DNA from: JBCBST01 sp039819115
GTDB taxonomy: Bacteria; Bacteroidota; Rhodothermia; Balneolales; Balneolaceae
Direction: 5' to 3'
Assembly (NCBI GenBank): GCA_039819115.1
Contig: JBCBST010000010.1
Location: 1-45,095 of the forward strand
Length of the DNA stretch: 45,095 bases
Below are positions 1-8,239 of this stretch, piece by piece. Position numbers and translations under genes: made by a program. The notes below the pieces were generated by a model that saw only the letters and a list, made by a program, of their open reading frames with translations, was not told the origin of the DNA and made no database searches. The first letter of the stretch is position 1; the number at the start of each line of letters is the position of its first letter.

Positions 1-125
1 AAGCACGCTCCAAGATAAGTATTCCCTATGAGCCTCCTGAAAGACGATCAGGTAGATAGGCGGCAGGTGTACGTCCGGTAACGGATTCAGCTGAGCCGTA
101 CTAATCAGGCCACTGGCTTCTCTTA
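1..125 (+). rRNA. 23S ribosomal RNA, 3' end (partial)
   Basis: The window opens inside the last helices of a large-subunit rRNA. The stretch GAGCCGTACTAAT (93-105) matches the conserved near-3' segment that in E. coli reads GCGGTACTAAT and is followed by about 20 nt to the mature end. Counting the same distance places the 3' end near 125. The gene is cut by the window edge, so only its last ~125 nt are present. A 5S gene follows on the same strand. The exact 3' end is an estimate. Confidence 0.9.
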
Positions 126-239
126 TAGACCGTGCACCCCCCCAAGCGGGTGCCCGGGCTGGCTATATTACCCTTTGGCCCCCCCCTTTACTCATTGTCT
201 TCTCTATTCTTTTGTGTATACACACACACCACGAACTTG
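126..239 (+). other. 23S-5S spacer with a GC-rich hairpin
   Basis: This short spacer holds a hairpin with 6-bp arms, GCACCC (134-139) and GGGTGC (148-153), around an 8-nt loop. It also has two C-rich runs and an alternating TATACACACACACC stretch. The hairpin lies just after the 23S end and may be a processing signal. No tRNA gene is seen here. Confidence 0.5.
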
Positions 240-350
240 TTAAGGTGGTTGTAGCGCAGGGGTTCCACCCGTTCCCATCCCGAACACGGCCGTTAAGCCC
301 TGCAGCGCCGATGGTACTGCTTCCGCGGTAGAGTAGGTCGCCGCCTTACC
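240..350 (+). rRNA. rrf: 5S ribosomal RNA
   Basis: The sequence has the canonical 5S core: GTAGCGC near the start, the conserved TCCCATCCCGAACACGG segment, then GCGCCGATGGTACT and the closing GAGTAGGTCGCCGCC. Terminal helix I forms between AAGGTGG (242-248) and CCGCCTT. The length of about 111 nt is normal. It follows the 23S end by about 115 nt and ends in a T-run, so it is the last gene of the rRNA operon. Exact ends are estimated from helix I. Confidence 0.93.
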
Positions 351-360
351 TTTTTTTCCC

Positions 361-402
361 ACAAGCCCCGACTATATAACCATAGCGGGGCTTGTCTTTT
401 TT
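361..402 (+). terminator. Rho-independent terminator of the rRNA operon
   Basis: A perfect 10-bp stem, ACAAGCCCCG (361-370) with CGGGGCTTGT (386-395), encloses a 15-nt loop and is followed at once by CTTTTTTCTC. It lies 11 nt after the 5S gene. GC-rich stem plus T-tract is the classical intrinsic terminator form. Confidence 0.9.
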
Positions 403-485
403 CTCTCCTCCCATCTCTCGCATACAAACAATATCTTGCTTCATATTGTGTTCTCTAACAAGTTAAATCCAGTTACTAGTCGCTA

Positions 486-2786
486 ATGGTAAGATATTTC
501 ATGTCGGCATTTTTCCTCCTTTGCATCTATTCGGGGGCAAAGGCTCAGGCTTTAAACGATTGGTCAATCTTTACCTCATTCAGGACGGTGAATGGAATCA
601 ATGAAGACTTGGATGGGAATATCTGGCTCAATACATCGGGCGGGATCATTTCGTATAACCAGGATCTGGAGCTGATCCAGGAAATAACAAATCTGCAAGG
701 GTTAACCAATCTTGATGTGCAGGCAAGTGTTTATGATTCAATTTCGGATCAGCTAATCGTAGGTTACTCAACAGGTGCACTTAATATCATAGATCTTAAT
801 ACCCTGGATATTCGTTTTATTGGGGATATTGAGCGAAACACCCTCTTCACAAACAAGGGAATAAACAAAATTATCGTAGCTGAAGATGTATTTGTGGCTA
901 CGGAATTTGGAGTGGTTGTATTTGATCGCAACGACTTGTTTGTGAAGGCTTCATATGCTCAATTTGGGTCTTTTAACAGAGGAATTCCTGTTAATGATCT
1001 CGTCATTAGCAGAGATTCTATATACCTGGCCACAAATGAAGGTTTCGCAAAAGCCGCGTTAGGAGACGAATTGGTTGTTGCTGCAAATTGGAGCATTGAC
1101 GCTTCTTCGGACAATTTCGGGGATCTGCCACTTACTCGTTTATTCGTATCCGACGACATTATTTATACATCAACCTCTCAACAAAATTATGTGTTTGATG
1201 CCGGGTGGCAGGAAAATACAGCTTTACAGAACGCACAGGTTATCGACTATGCGTTGCATCCTGATGGCATTATATACCTTACCTCTCAGGAACTTCGGGT
1301 TCCGGGTATAGCAGCGGTATCTATCGCACCAAATTCCGGCAGGTCGGTTTTTCTCGGATCTGATGTAAGCAAGGTCTATATCGGAACAGATAATGGAGGG
1401 TTATTACAATATGATATAGAATCATCGGATTTGATGATTATTGAAAACTCGGGTCCCTTTCTGAACTTTTTTAACGATGTGAACATAGACGAGAACGGGG
1501 TTTTATACTCTGCATCTACGGATGCTTTTCCATCCGTGGATCCGTTCAATCCGATTCGGGGATATTATCTTTTTGATGGTTCTGTCTGGAGAAATTTTAA
1601 CCGCTTAACATCACCAGAGCTCTCATCAGCTAATTTTGGAGGAGTATATGTGTCGGGCGATACAGACTCGGCCTATTACTTTGGCAGTTGGGGATCTGGC
1701 ATTGCGCGTCATAATAAGAATACTGACCGGATCGATGTGTACAATAGAGGTAATTCATCGCTGAGTGGCATAGAGGCAAATAGAAATTTTATCGTAATTG
1801 CCGGGTTAGAAGGTGACAGGGATAATAATATGTGGGCAACCAGCTTTGATTCTGAGTCACCCCTTAATGTGCAACCTGCAGGAGAAGATACCTGGATTGG
1901 ATTTCCGGCATTTGAGGGAGCGTCAACGGACAGATATTTCAACCTGTTCATCGACTCCTTTAACCAGAAGTGGATTTCCCTGATCAATTTCGATAATCAG
2001 GGCCTTGGTATGCTGGTCTTGGATACCGGTGACCTGCAAGATCCGGATGATGATCGGTTCATAAAACTGACAACCGATGAAGGCTCCGGAAACCTTCCCA
2101 ACGAAATTGTAAAAGCGGTTATTCAGGATCAGAATGATGAAGTCTGGATTGGAACTGAACGAGGTATTGCCCGTTTTATCTTTCCTGAACTGTTGATTGA
2201 TGGCGGACCAAACGAACGCAGAGCTCAATGGTTAATTAATGAAGATACCAGTGCGGTCTCCAGGCTGCTATTAAGAGACGTAAACGTTTCTACCATGGCT
2301 ATAAATGGGGCAAATGAAAAATGGATTGGAAGTGAAAACCAGGGAATCTGGGTGTTAAACGAAGAAGGTAGTCGCATCGAGCGCAGATACACGGTCGACA
2401 ATAGTCCATTGATTTCAAATAACATCCGATCCATTGAAGTGAATCAGGAAACCGGAGAAGTTTTTATTGCAACCGATCTGGGGTTAATGAGTTTGCTCGA
2501 TGTACCTAAAACAGCTCTGCCTTCAATGGATGAATTGAAAGTATTTCCGAATCCATTTCGGTACAGCCAACACGATCGGGTATTCATTGAAGGTCTGAGT
2601 GAGTCTACAACCATTCACATTGTAGGGGTTGATGGAACGGTCGTAAATCGGTTTGAAACAACAGGAGGACGAGTAGAATGGGATGGAAGGGATAGCAACG
2701 GGCGTGAACTGGGAACAGGGGTTTATTTTATTATGGCTGTAGGAGATGGGGAGAAAGGAACGGGAAAAGTCGTTATCATCAGGTAA
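486..2786 (+). CDS. PorZ-like beta-propeller protein with T9SS C-terminal domain
   Basis: This 766-aa exported protein starts with a signal peptide (residues 1-20, cleavage probably after AKA before Q21). A long region of two-component-regulator-propeller-like repeats follows, with recurring units such as DGNIWL, DEVWIGTERGIARF and NEKWIGSENQGIWVL. From about residue 686 there is a type IX secretion C-terminal domain: it starts VFPNPF, has a WDGRDSNGRELGTGVYF segment and ends KVVIIR. PorZ of Porphyromonas has the same plan of propellers plus a C-terminal domain and acts at the cell surface in T9SS/A-LPS attachment. The assignment here rests on architecture and the N-terminal WSIFTSFRTVNGI-like start, so it could instead be a generic T9SS cargo propeller. 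The gene is in the same frame as the next ORF, separated by a TAA stop and 15 nt, so the two are probably co-transcribed. Confidence 0.75.
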   Translation: MVRYFMSAFFLLCIYSGAKAQALNDWSIFTSFRTVNGINEDLDGNIWLNTSGGIISYNQDLELIQEITNLQGLTNLDVQASVYDSISDQLIVGYSTGALNIIDLNTLDIRFIGDIERNTLFTNKGINKIIVAEDVFVATEFGVVVFDRNDLFVKASYAQFGSFNRGIPVNDLVISRDSIYLATNEGFAKAALGDELVVAANWSIDASSDNFGDLPLTRLFVSDDIIYTSTSQQNYVFDAGWQENTALQNAQVIDYALHPDGIIYLTSQELRVPGIAAVSIAPNSGRSVFLGSDVSKVYIGTDNGGLLQYDIESSDLMIIENSGPFLNFFNDVNIDENGVLYSASTDAFPSVDPFNPIRGYYLFDGSVWRNFNRLTSPELSSANFGGVYVSGDTDSAYYFGSWGSGIARHNKNTDRIDVYNRGNSSLSGIEANRNFIVIAGLEGDRDNNMWATSFDSESPLNVQPAGEDTWIGFPAFEGASTDRYFNLFIDSFNQKWISLINFDNQGLGMLVLDTGDLQDPDDDRFIKLTTDEGSGNLPNEIVKAVIQDQNDEVWIGTERGIARFIFPELLIDGGPNERRAQWLINEDTSAVSRLLLRDVNVSTMAINGANEKWIGSENQGIWVLNEEGSRIERRYTVDNSPLISNNIRSIEVNQETGEVFIATDLGLMSLLDVPKTALPSMDELKVFPNPFRYSQHDRVFIEGLSESTTIHIVGVDGTVVNRFETTGGRVEWDGRDSNGRELGTGVYFIMAVGDGEKGTGKVVIIR

Positions 2787-2801
2787 CCCATTCGTACTCT
2801 T

Positions 2802-4907
2802 TTGTCTGATCTTCAGCCCGATATTAGTATAGTTATCGTTAATTATAAGGTTAAGGAATACATTTCCAACCTGCTGGAGTCTGTTTATAAGGCCCGGAAT
2901 CAGTTAAAGCTGGAAATATTTGTTGTTGATAATGCCTCAGGTGATGAATCGATAACCTATTTAAAAAACCGATTCCCTGAGGTTATCTATATAGAGAACC
3001 AGGAGAATCTTGGATTTGGAAAAGCAAATAACCAGGCCATACAAGAGGCTACAGGTACCTACACGTTAATCATCAACCCTGATACCCTTGTCGCAGAAGA
3101 TACGTTAAGCACCATGTTTTCTCATATGGAGCATACCGAACAGTGCGGGGCGTGTGGCTGTAAAATTTATAACCCAGATGGTACGTTTGCCCCTGAATCA
3201 AAACGTTCTGTTCCTTCTATTATAAGTGCGGCAAGTAAGGTTTTGGGTCTTACGACATTGTTCCCCAGGCATAAAGCATTTGGGGATTATTATCTGGGAT
3301 GGATTGATGAGGATGAACAAGCTGCCGTACCTGTTCTTTCCGGTTGTTTCATGTTCTGGAGAACGAAGGTCTTAAAAGACATTGGTAGTTTTGATGAGCG
3401 GTTTTTTATGTACGGAGAGGATATTGATCTTTGCTATCGCATCCAGTCTACGCCCTATCATATCGATTATGTTCCCTCAACAAGTATTGTACATTACAAA
3501 GGAGAGAGTACCCGAAAAGGAGATATGCGGTATACACGGATATTTAATGATGCGTTATACCTCTTTTTTGAAAAACATTACAGTCCTCAGTATACCTGGT
3601 TATTCAAAGTCCTGATCTATCTTGTTATTACGGCTAAAACCGGCTTTTCCTATCTCCGGAACTGGTTTGTTACCTCGAAAGCACTGTTCTTAGATATACT
3701 GGTACTCAATACTTCCATTGCGTTAGGATATATCATTCGATATGCATTAAAAGGTAGTTTTATTCTTGACGCAAGTTTTGCGAAATATCTCTGGATTATG
3801 GGGATAGCAACCGCCTTTTTCCTTATTTCAGGAAGCATGTTTGGAATACTGAAAGATAACCGGTACTCCGTTTCAATACGATTAAAGACCTTGGTGGTAA
3901 CTTTTACCGGGGTGATTGTTCTTACCTTTTTTATACGAGATTTAGCCTATTCCCGATTAGGTATCCTGATCGCATTTATGATCAGCAGTATAACGCTCAT
4001 GATCATAAGAACACTGTTTAATAGGAATGATACACTGGATAATGGATTTATCGGCTCTTCAAAAAAAGCCATTATTGTGGGAGAACCTTACAATACGGCC
4101 GAGTTATTATCCAAACTGTCTTCAAATCCGGAATGGAATATTGATGTAGTTGGAACGGTAACGGTTTCCGATCAATCCAAACATCGGCCGGAAATCTTAG
4201 GATCTTTGCCTCAACTTGAAGATTTAGTTAAAGCGTACGGTGTAACCCAAGTGTTCTTCTACTTGAAAGATGTATCGTATAAAAACATGCTGGAGGTAAT
4301 ATCCTCCTTTAAAACGGATGGAATCAAGTTCAAGCTTATACCAGAATCGGGAGAGTTTATTCTTGGTAAATCTCATGTAGAATATGTTGAGAGTATACCG
4401 CTGGTTTCCTTTCAACTTGAATTCACAAGGGCCAATCAGCAATTCTTAAAACGGCTGTTTGATATCTCATTATCAACCCTGTTGCTGCCGTTTTTATTTC
4501 CATTCTATGTCGTCGGTCGTGTCTTCCATAAACCGGATAAACACATATCTGGCCAATACGACCTGAATATTCTAAGACCTGTTAAAAAGCATGTAATGGC
4601 TAATGTATTTAGCATGGTGCGATCCATAGCCATAGGTAAACGTACATTCGTTGGACTACCAGTCGGGTCAGCTATTCAGGGAGGGGTGCAAAAAGAAGGC
4701 CTTACCGGTATCATACAGATTTCAAGAGCCAGGATACACTCTGATGCCGACGAAGAACGATTCAATCTGCATTACCTCCAGAATTATTCTATCTGGCTGG
4801 ATATTGATATTCTGCTCAAATCTACTAAAGGTCAGTTTACATTATCTGCCGAGTTAGACCGTCTTATTCCATCTACAGCCGTTGATCCACATCCTGAACC
4901 ATCTTAG
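2802..4907 (+). CDS. GT2 glycosyltransferase fused to a degenerate polyprenyl sugar-phosphate transferase-like module
   Basis: This 701-aa protein combines two glycan-synthesis folds. Residues 1-250 are a family 2 glycosyltransferase of the rhamnosyltransferase type: ISIVIVNYK at the start, VDNASGD, NPDT in the place of the DXD motif, and the catalytic-region signature FFMYGEDIDLCYR (201-213). About five membrane segments follow (262-402). Residues 421-535 look like the Rossmann-like domain of exopolysaccharide glycosylphosphotransferases (KKAIIVGEPYNTAELL). Residues 547-675 resemble the bacterial sugar transferase domain (KRLFDISLSTLLLPFLFPFY; GLTGIIQISRARI; IWLDIDILLK). The FRTM and LDE catalytic motifs, plainly present in the next-door transferase, are missing, and GPRPE is reduced to GLPVG, so the second module is probably non-catalytic. 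The start is TTG; an in-frame TAA lies 15 nt upstream. The last 35 nt overlap the convergent tgt gene. Confidence 0.82.
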   Translation: MSDLQPDISIVIVNYKVKEYISNLLESVYKARNQLKLEIFVVDNASGDESITYLKNRFPEVIYIENQENLGFGKANNQAIQEATGTYTLIINPDTLVAEDTLSTMFSHMEHTEQCGACGCKIYNPDGTFAPESKRSVPSIISAASKVLGLTTLFPRHKAFGDYYLGWIDEDEQAAVPVLSGCFMFWRTKVLKDIGSFDERFFMYGEDIDLCYRIQSTPYHIDYVPSTSIVHYKGESTRKGDMRYTRIFNDALYLFFEKHYSPQYTWLFKVLIYLVITAKTGFSYLRNWFVTSKALFLDILVLNTSIALGYIIRYALKGSFILDASFAKYLWIMGIATAFFLISGSMFGILKDNRYSVSIRLKTLVVTFTGVIVLTFFIRDLAYSRLGILIAFMISSITLMIIRTLFNRNDTLDNGFIGSSKKAIIVGEPYNTAELLSKLSSNPEWNIDVVGTVTVSDQSKHRPEILGSLPQLEDLVKAYGVTQVFFYLKDVSYKNMLEVISSFKTDGIKFKLIPESGEFILGKSHVEYVESIPLVSFQLEFTRANQQFLKRLFDISLSTLLLPFLFPFYVVGRVFHKPDKHISGQYDLNILRPVKKHVMANVFSMVRSIAIGKRTFVGLPVGSAIQGGVQKEGLTGIIQISRARIHSDADEERFNLHYLQNYSIWLDIDILLKSTKGQFTLSAELDRLIPSTAVDPHPEPS

Positions 4908-6000
4908 GATACCATGTATGAAAAGTGTCATCTTCTATATGAGTTCTTATCTCTTCCATAAGCCATAAGTAGAACGTCAGATTATGTACAGAGGCTAATA
5001 CCATCCCAAATATTTCATTGTTTTTAATCAGATGGTGGATGTACGCCATGCTATAGGTTTGACATAAATCAGATGGGAAGGACTCATCTAAGACCGTATG
5101 ATGGTTTGCCCATTTAGCATTCCTGAGATTCACTTTTCCATTTCGGGTAAAAATCATTCCGTTTCGCGCATTCCGCGTTGGCATTACGCAGTCGAACATA
5201 TCAACCCCTCTTGCCACACACTCAAGAAGGTTTGCGGGTGTTCCAACACCCATTAAGTATCGTGCTTTATGCTCCGGGATATGATCGGTATTCAGGTCGG
5301 TAAACTCATACATAACGGGTGCAGGTTCACCCACACTCAGTCCCCCAATGGCAATACCATCAAAATCCATATCTACCATAAACCGGGTAGAATCCAGTCT
5401 CAGGTCTTTATAGGTACCTCCTTGAATGATTCCGAACTGATGTTGCCTGAATTCATATTCCGGTTCTGTTTTTAAGAAATGTTCACGTCCTCTCCGGGCC
5501 CATCGGTGTGTGAGTTCCATGGATTCCTTTGCATATTCGTAGGAGGAGGGATACGGTGGGCACTCGTCCAAAATCATGAGGATGTCAGAACCTAATACCC
5601 GTTGAATATCTACCACATTCTCCGGGGTAAAGGTATGTTTCGATCCGTCGATATGGCTTTTAAAAAAGGCTCCTTCCTCTTCCAGTTTCCGATTCGCAGA
5701 AAGAGAAAAAATCTGATATCCGCCCGAGTCGGTCAGGATGGGTTTTTGCCAGTTCATAAACTGATGCAATCCACCAGCTTTTTTTATCACATCCATTCCC
5801 GGTCTCAGGTACAAATGATAGGTGTTGCCAAGAATGATTTGCGCACGAACAGTATGAATCAGGTCATGTTGTGAAACCCCTTTAACGGTACCCAATGTGC
5901 CTACCGGCATAAAAATAGGGGTTTGGATACTTCCATGGCTGGTTTCTAAGGTTCCTAAACGAGCCTTGGTCTGCGAATTGCTTTTATAAAGCTTATACAA
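4873..6000 (-). CDS. tgt: Queuine/preQ1 tRNA-guanine transglycosylase
   Basis: This 375-aa enzyme exchanges guanine-34 of tRNAs with GUN anticodons for preQ1 in queuosine synthesis. Family motifs are clear: LTDSGGYQIFS with the catalytic Asp at 91, FGIIQGG, IAIGGLSVGE, MGVGTP, and the nucleophile region MFDCVMPTRNARNG with Asp270. Of the four E. coli zinc ligands (C302, C304, C307, H333) only two are kept, as C313 and H339; the first two positions read Phe308 and Ser310. From memory this also occurs in Bacteroidota relatives, so it need not mean loss of activity. The start is a TTG at 6000-5998, where the expected N-terminal strand begins. The 3' end overlaps the convergent glycosyltransferase gene by 35 nt. 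The gene stands alone on this strand, divergent from the sugar transferase at 6073. Confidence 0.95.
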   Translation of the reverse strand: MYKLYKSNSQTKARLGTLETSHGSIQTPIFMPVGTLGTVKGVSQHDLIHTVRAQIILGNTYHLYLRPGMDVIKKAGGLHQFMNWQKPILTDSGGYQIFSLSANRKLEEEGAFFKSHIDGSKHTFTPENVVDIQRVLGSDILMILDECPPYPSSYEYAKESMELTHRWARRGREHFLKTEPEYEFRQHQFGIIQGGTYKDLRLDSTRFMVDMDFDGIAIGGLSVGEPAPVMYEFTDLNTDHIPEHKARYLMGVGTPANLLECVARGVDMFDCVMPTRNARNGMIFTRNGKVNLRNAKWANHHTVLDESFPSDLCQTYSMAYIHHLIKNNEIFGMVLASVHNLTFYLWLMEEIRTHIEDDTFHTWYPKMVQDVDQRL

Positions 6001-6072
6001 GGTAAAATGGTCTAGGGGTTATGTGACACTTCAAAATTGTTTATTTTAGGGAGATTCAGTTAAAAGGATTTA

Positions 6073-7482
6073 GTGAATTTAAAAAGATACAAAGAAGTAA
6101 TTTACACTAGTGTGCTCGATTATTTGATCATACTGGCTGCCTGGTTTGTGTATCATTCGTTCAACCCTGAACAACTGAATGTTGTTATCGGTGGTTTTGG
6201 AAATATGAATGTAGCTTCTGGCGGAGTACTGATTTCCGGTTTCTGGATGATCATTCTTGTGATTCTGGGTTTATACCGAAGATTATACCTGGTTTCCCGG
6301 CTGGATGAATTTATCCAGGTGCTAAAGGGTACCATCCTCGGCGGCCTCATTTTATACTTTGTACTTTCCAGTGTTGAGTCTTCTTCTCAGCACGTCGATC
6401 ATGATTTGGTTATCGGGTATTGGGGTACGGTAACTCTTTTTCTTGCTTTAAACCGATTCGTAATCCGTTCCATACAACGTCGGTTCGCCCAACTCGGCAA
6501 AGGTCTCCATCGTACGGTAATCGTGGGTACAGGGTATAATGCCAAACATGCCTATGAAGATTTACTGCGTAATAAAACGCTGGGTATGGATGTATTGGGC
6601 TATATACAGGTGAATGGAAAGGCTATCGACCCGGAAGTTGGAATTAAGCAGGAAGAAGTGATTGGCCATGTTGACGATATACAAAGACTTATTGAAGATT
6701 ATTCTGTTCAGGATGTATTAGTGGCCATTGAACCCGAGCGAAGGAAAGATCTGGTTCAGGTTATATCCAAAATTGATGATCCTGACGTACGGTTAAAGCT
6801 GCTACCGGATTTTTATCAGTTGGTTAGTGGATTGAATAAAACGAACCAGATTTATGGACTTCCTATCATCGAAATATCGCCTGAACCTATGCAACTCTGG
6901 GAAAAAGCGGTTAAAAGAATTATTGATTTAACTATTTCTTTGGTCGTATTGGTTGTGGGTTTGCCGGTATGGATCGGCCTGGCTATCGGGGTTCGGGCTA
7001 CGTCTAAGGGACCATCTATTTTCAGCCAGGAACGAGTAGGCCGTAATGGTCATCCCTTTACCATGTATAAATTCAGAACAATGTATGAGGATGCGGAAGC
7101 TAAAACAGGACCTATGTGGGCTACGGAGAACGACCCTCGAATCACTCCTCTGGGATATTGGCTTCGAAAACTTCGATTAGATGAGGTGCCTCAATTGCTG
7201 AATGTAATTAAAGGGGAAATGAGCCTGGTTGGACCTCGTCCGGAACGGGCACACTTCGTGGATCAATTCAAACTTCAAATCCCGTTATACCTCCGGCGGT
7301 TAAGAGTACGACCGGGTATTACCGGCTGGGCTCAGGTAAAATGGAAGTATGATGCTTCACTGGATGACGTTAAAGAAAAAACGAAGTATGACTTATATTA
7401 CGTGGAGAATACATCGGTTAAAATGGATATCAAGATTTTGATTTTCACCATTCTTACCATGATCAAAGGCAAAGGACAGTAG
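6073..7482 (+). CDS. Exopolysaccharide polyprenyl glycosylphosphotransferase (initiating sugar transferase)
   Basis: The 469-aa membrane enzyme transfers a sugar-1-phosphate from a nucleotide sugar to polyprenyl phosphate, the first step of lipid-linked surface polysaccharide synthesis. The N-terminus has about four membrane segments (1-125). A Rossmann-like domain follows (TVIVGTGYNAKHAYEDLL, about 148-165). The catalytic sugar-transferase domain begins near residue 278 with KRIIDLTISLVVLVVG and holds KFRTM (333-337), RLDEVPQLLNV with the Asp-Glu pair at 370-371, LVGPRPE (385-391) and RPGITGWAQV. All catalytic motifs are intact, unlike the related module fused to the GT2 protein upstream. 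The start is GTG, preceded by AAAAGGAT. The substrate sugar cannot be told from sequence. The polyprenol-phosphate GT2 gene follows after 4 nt, so the two are an operon. Confidence 0.92.
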   Translation: MNLKRYKEVIYTSVLDYLIILAAWFVYHSFNPEQLNVVIGGFGNMNVASGGVLISGFWMIILVILGLYRRLYLVSRLDEFIQVLKGTILGGLILYFVLSSVESSSQHVDHDLVIGYWGTVTLFLALNRFVIRSIQRRFAQLGKGLHRTVIVGTGYNAKHAYEDLLRNKTLGMDVLGYIQVNGKAIDPEVGIKQEEVIGHVDDIQRLIEDYSVQDVLVAIEPERRKDLVQVISKIDDPDVRLKLLPDFYQLVSGLNKTNQIYGLPIIEISPEPMQLWEKAVKRIIDLTISLVVLVVGLPVWIGLAIGVRATSKGPSIFSQERVGRNGHPFTMYKFRTMYEDAEAKTGPMWATENDPRITPLGYWLRKLRLDEVPQLLNVIKGEMSLVGPRPERAHFVDQFKLQIPLYLRRLRVRPGITGWAQVKWKYDASLDDVKEKTKYDLYYVENTSVKMDIKILIFTILTMIKGKGQ

Positions 7483-7486
7483 TAGT

Positions 7487-8218
7487 ATGCCCTTTAGCAA
7501 TACATTGGTCATCATTCCTACCTACAACGAGGCTAACAACATTCAGCGGATGATTCCACGGTTAATGGAGCTGCAAGAAGAGGTGGATATACTTGTAATT
7601 GATGATGGCTCTCCGGATGGAACAGCACAGGTTGTGAGAAATGCCCAGAAGGATTACAAAGAACGTGTTTTTATCGTTGAACGTGATGGTAAGCAAGGAT
7701 TGGGAACGGCTTATGTGGCCGGTTTTAAGTATGCTATTGCTCAATCCTACGATTTTGTGTGCGAAATGGACGCCGACTTTTCACATCGGCCGGAAGATGT
7801 CCAAAAACTGATCCGGGAAGTGAAATCAGGGAATTCTGACCTCGCAATTGGATCCCGTTACTCCAATGGTATCAGCATTATTAACTGGCCGTTAAGCCGG
7901 CTGATCTTATCCTATTGCGCTAATATTTACGCCAGAACCATTACCGGGCTCCCCGTTTATGATACCACGGCAGGCTTTAAGTGTATCCGGATTGATGTGA
8001 TCAAAGCTATTGATCTTGATCGCATCCGATCCAATGGATATGCATTCCAAATCGAACTGCACTTCCGGGCATGGAAAGCCGGATTCAGGATTTCTGAAGT
8101 ATCCATCGTATTTCGGGAAAGGGAGGAAGGAGTATCCAAAATGTCGAAAGCCATCGTGCGAGAGGCGATCTGGAGAGTGTGGGCACTAAAATTTCGTAGT
8201 TGGTTCGGAGCGTTATAA
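7487..8218 (+). CDS. Polyprenol-phosphate mannose/glucose synthase-like GT2
   Basis: A 243-aa soluble family 2 glycosyltransferase of the dolichol-phosphate mannose synthase (DPM1) type, which makes a polyprenyl-phosphate monosaccharide donor. Motifs are VIIPTYNEANNI at the N-terminus, VIDDGSPDGTA, the metal-binding EMDADFSH, GSRYSNG, DTTAGFKCIR and SNGYAFQIEL, followed by the FREREEGVSKMS segment typical of this family. There is no C-terminal membrane domain, so it is the short, DPM1-like form. It starts 4 nt after the polyprenyl glycosylphosphotransferase stop. This points to a joint role in lipid-linked sugar supply for surface glycans or protein glycosylation. The transferred sugar is not known. 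Confidence 0.9.
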   Translation: MPFSNTLVIIPTYNEANNIQRMIPRLMELQEEVDILVIDDGSPDGTAQVVRNAQKDYKERVFIVERDGKQGLGTAYVAGFKYAIAQSYDFVCEMDADFSHRPEDVQKLIREVKSGNSDLAIGSRYSNGISIINWPLSRLILSYCANIYARTITGLPVYDTTAGFKCIRIDVIKAIDLDRIRSNGYAFQIELHFRAWKAGFRISEVSIVFREREEGVSKMSKAIVREAIWRVWALKFRSWFGAL

Positions 8219-8239
8219 CACATACAACAACAAGAACAT

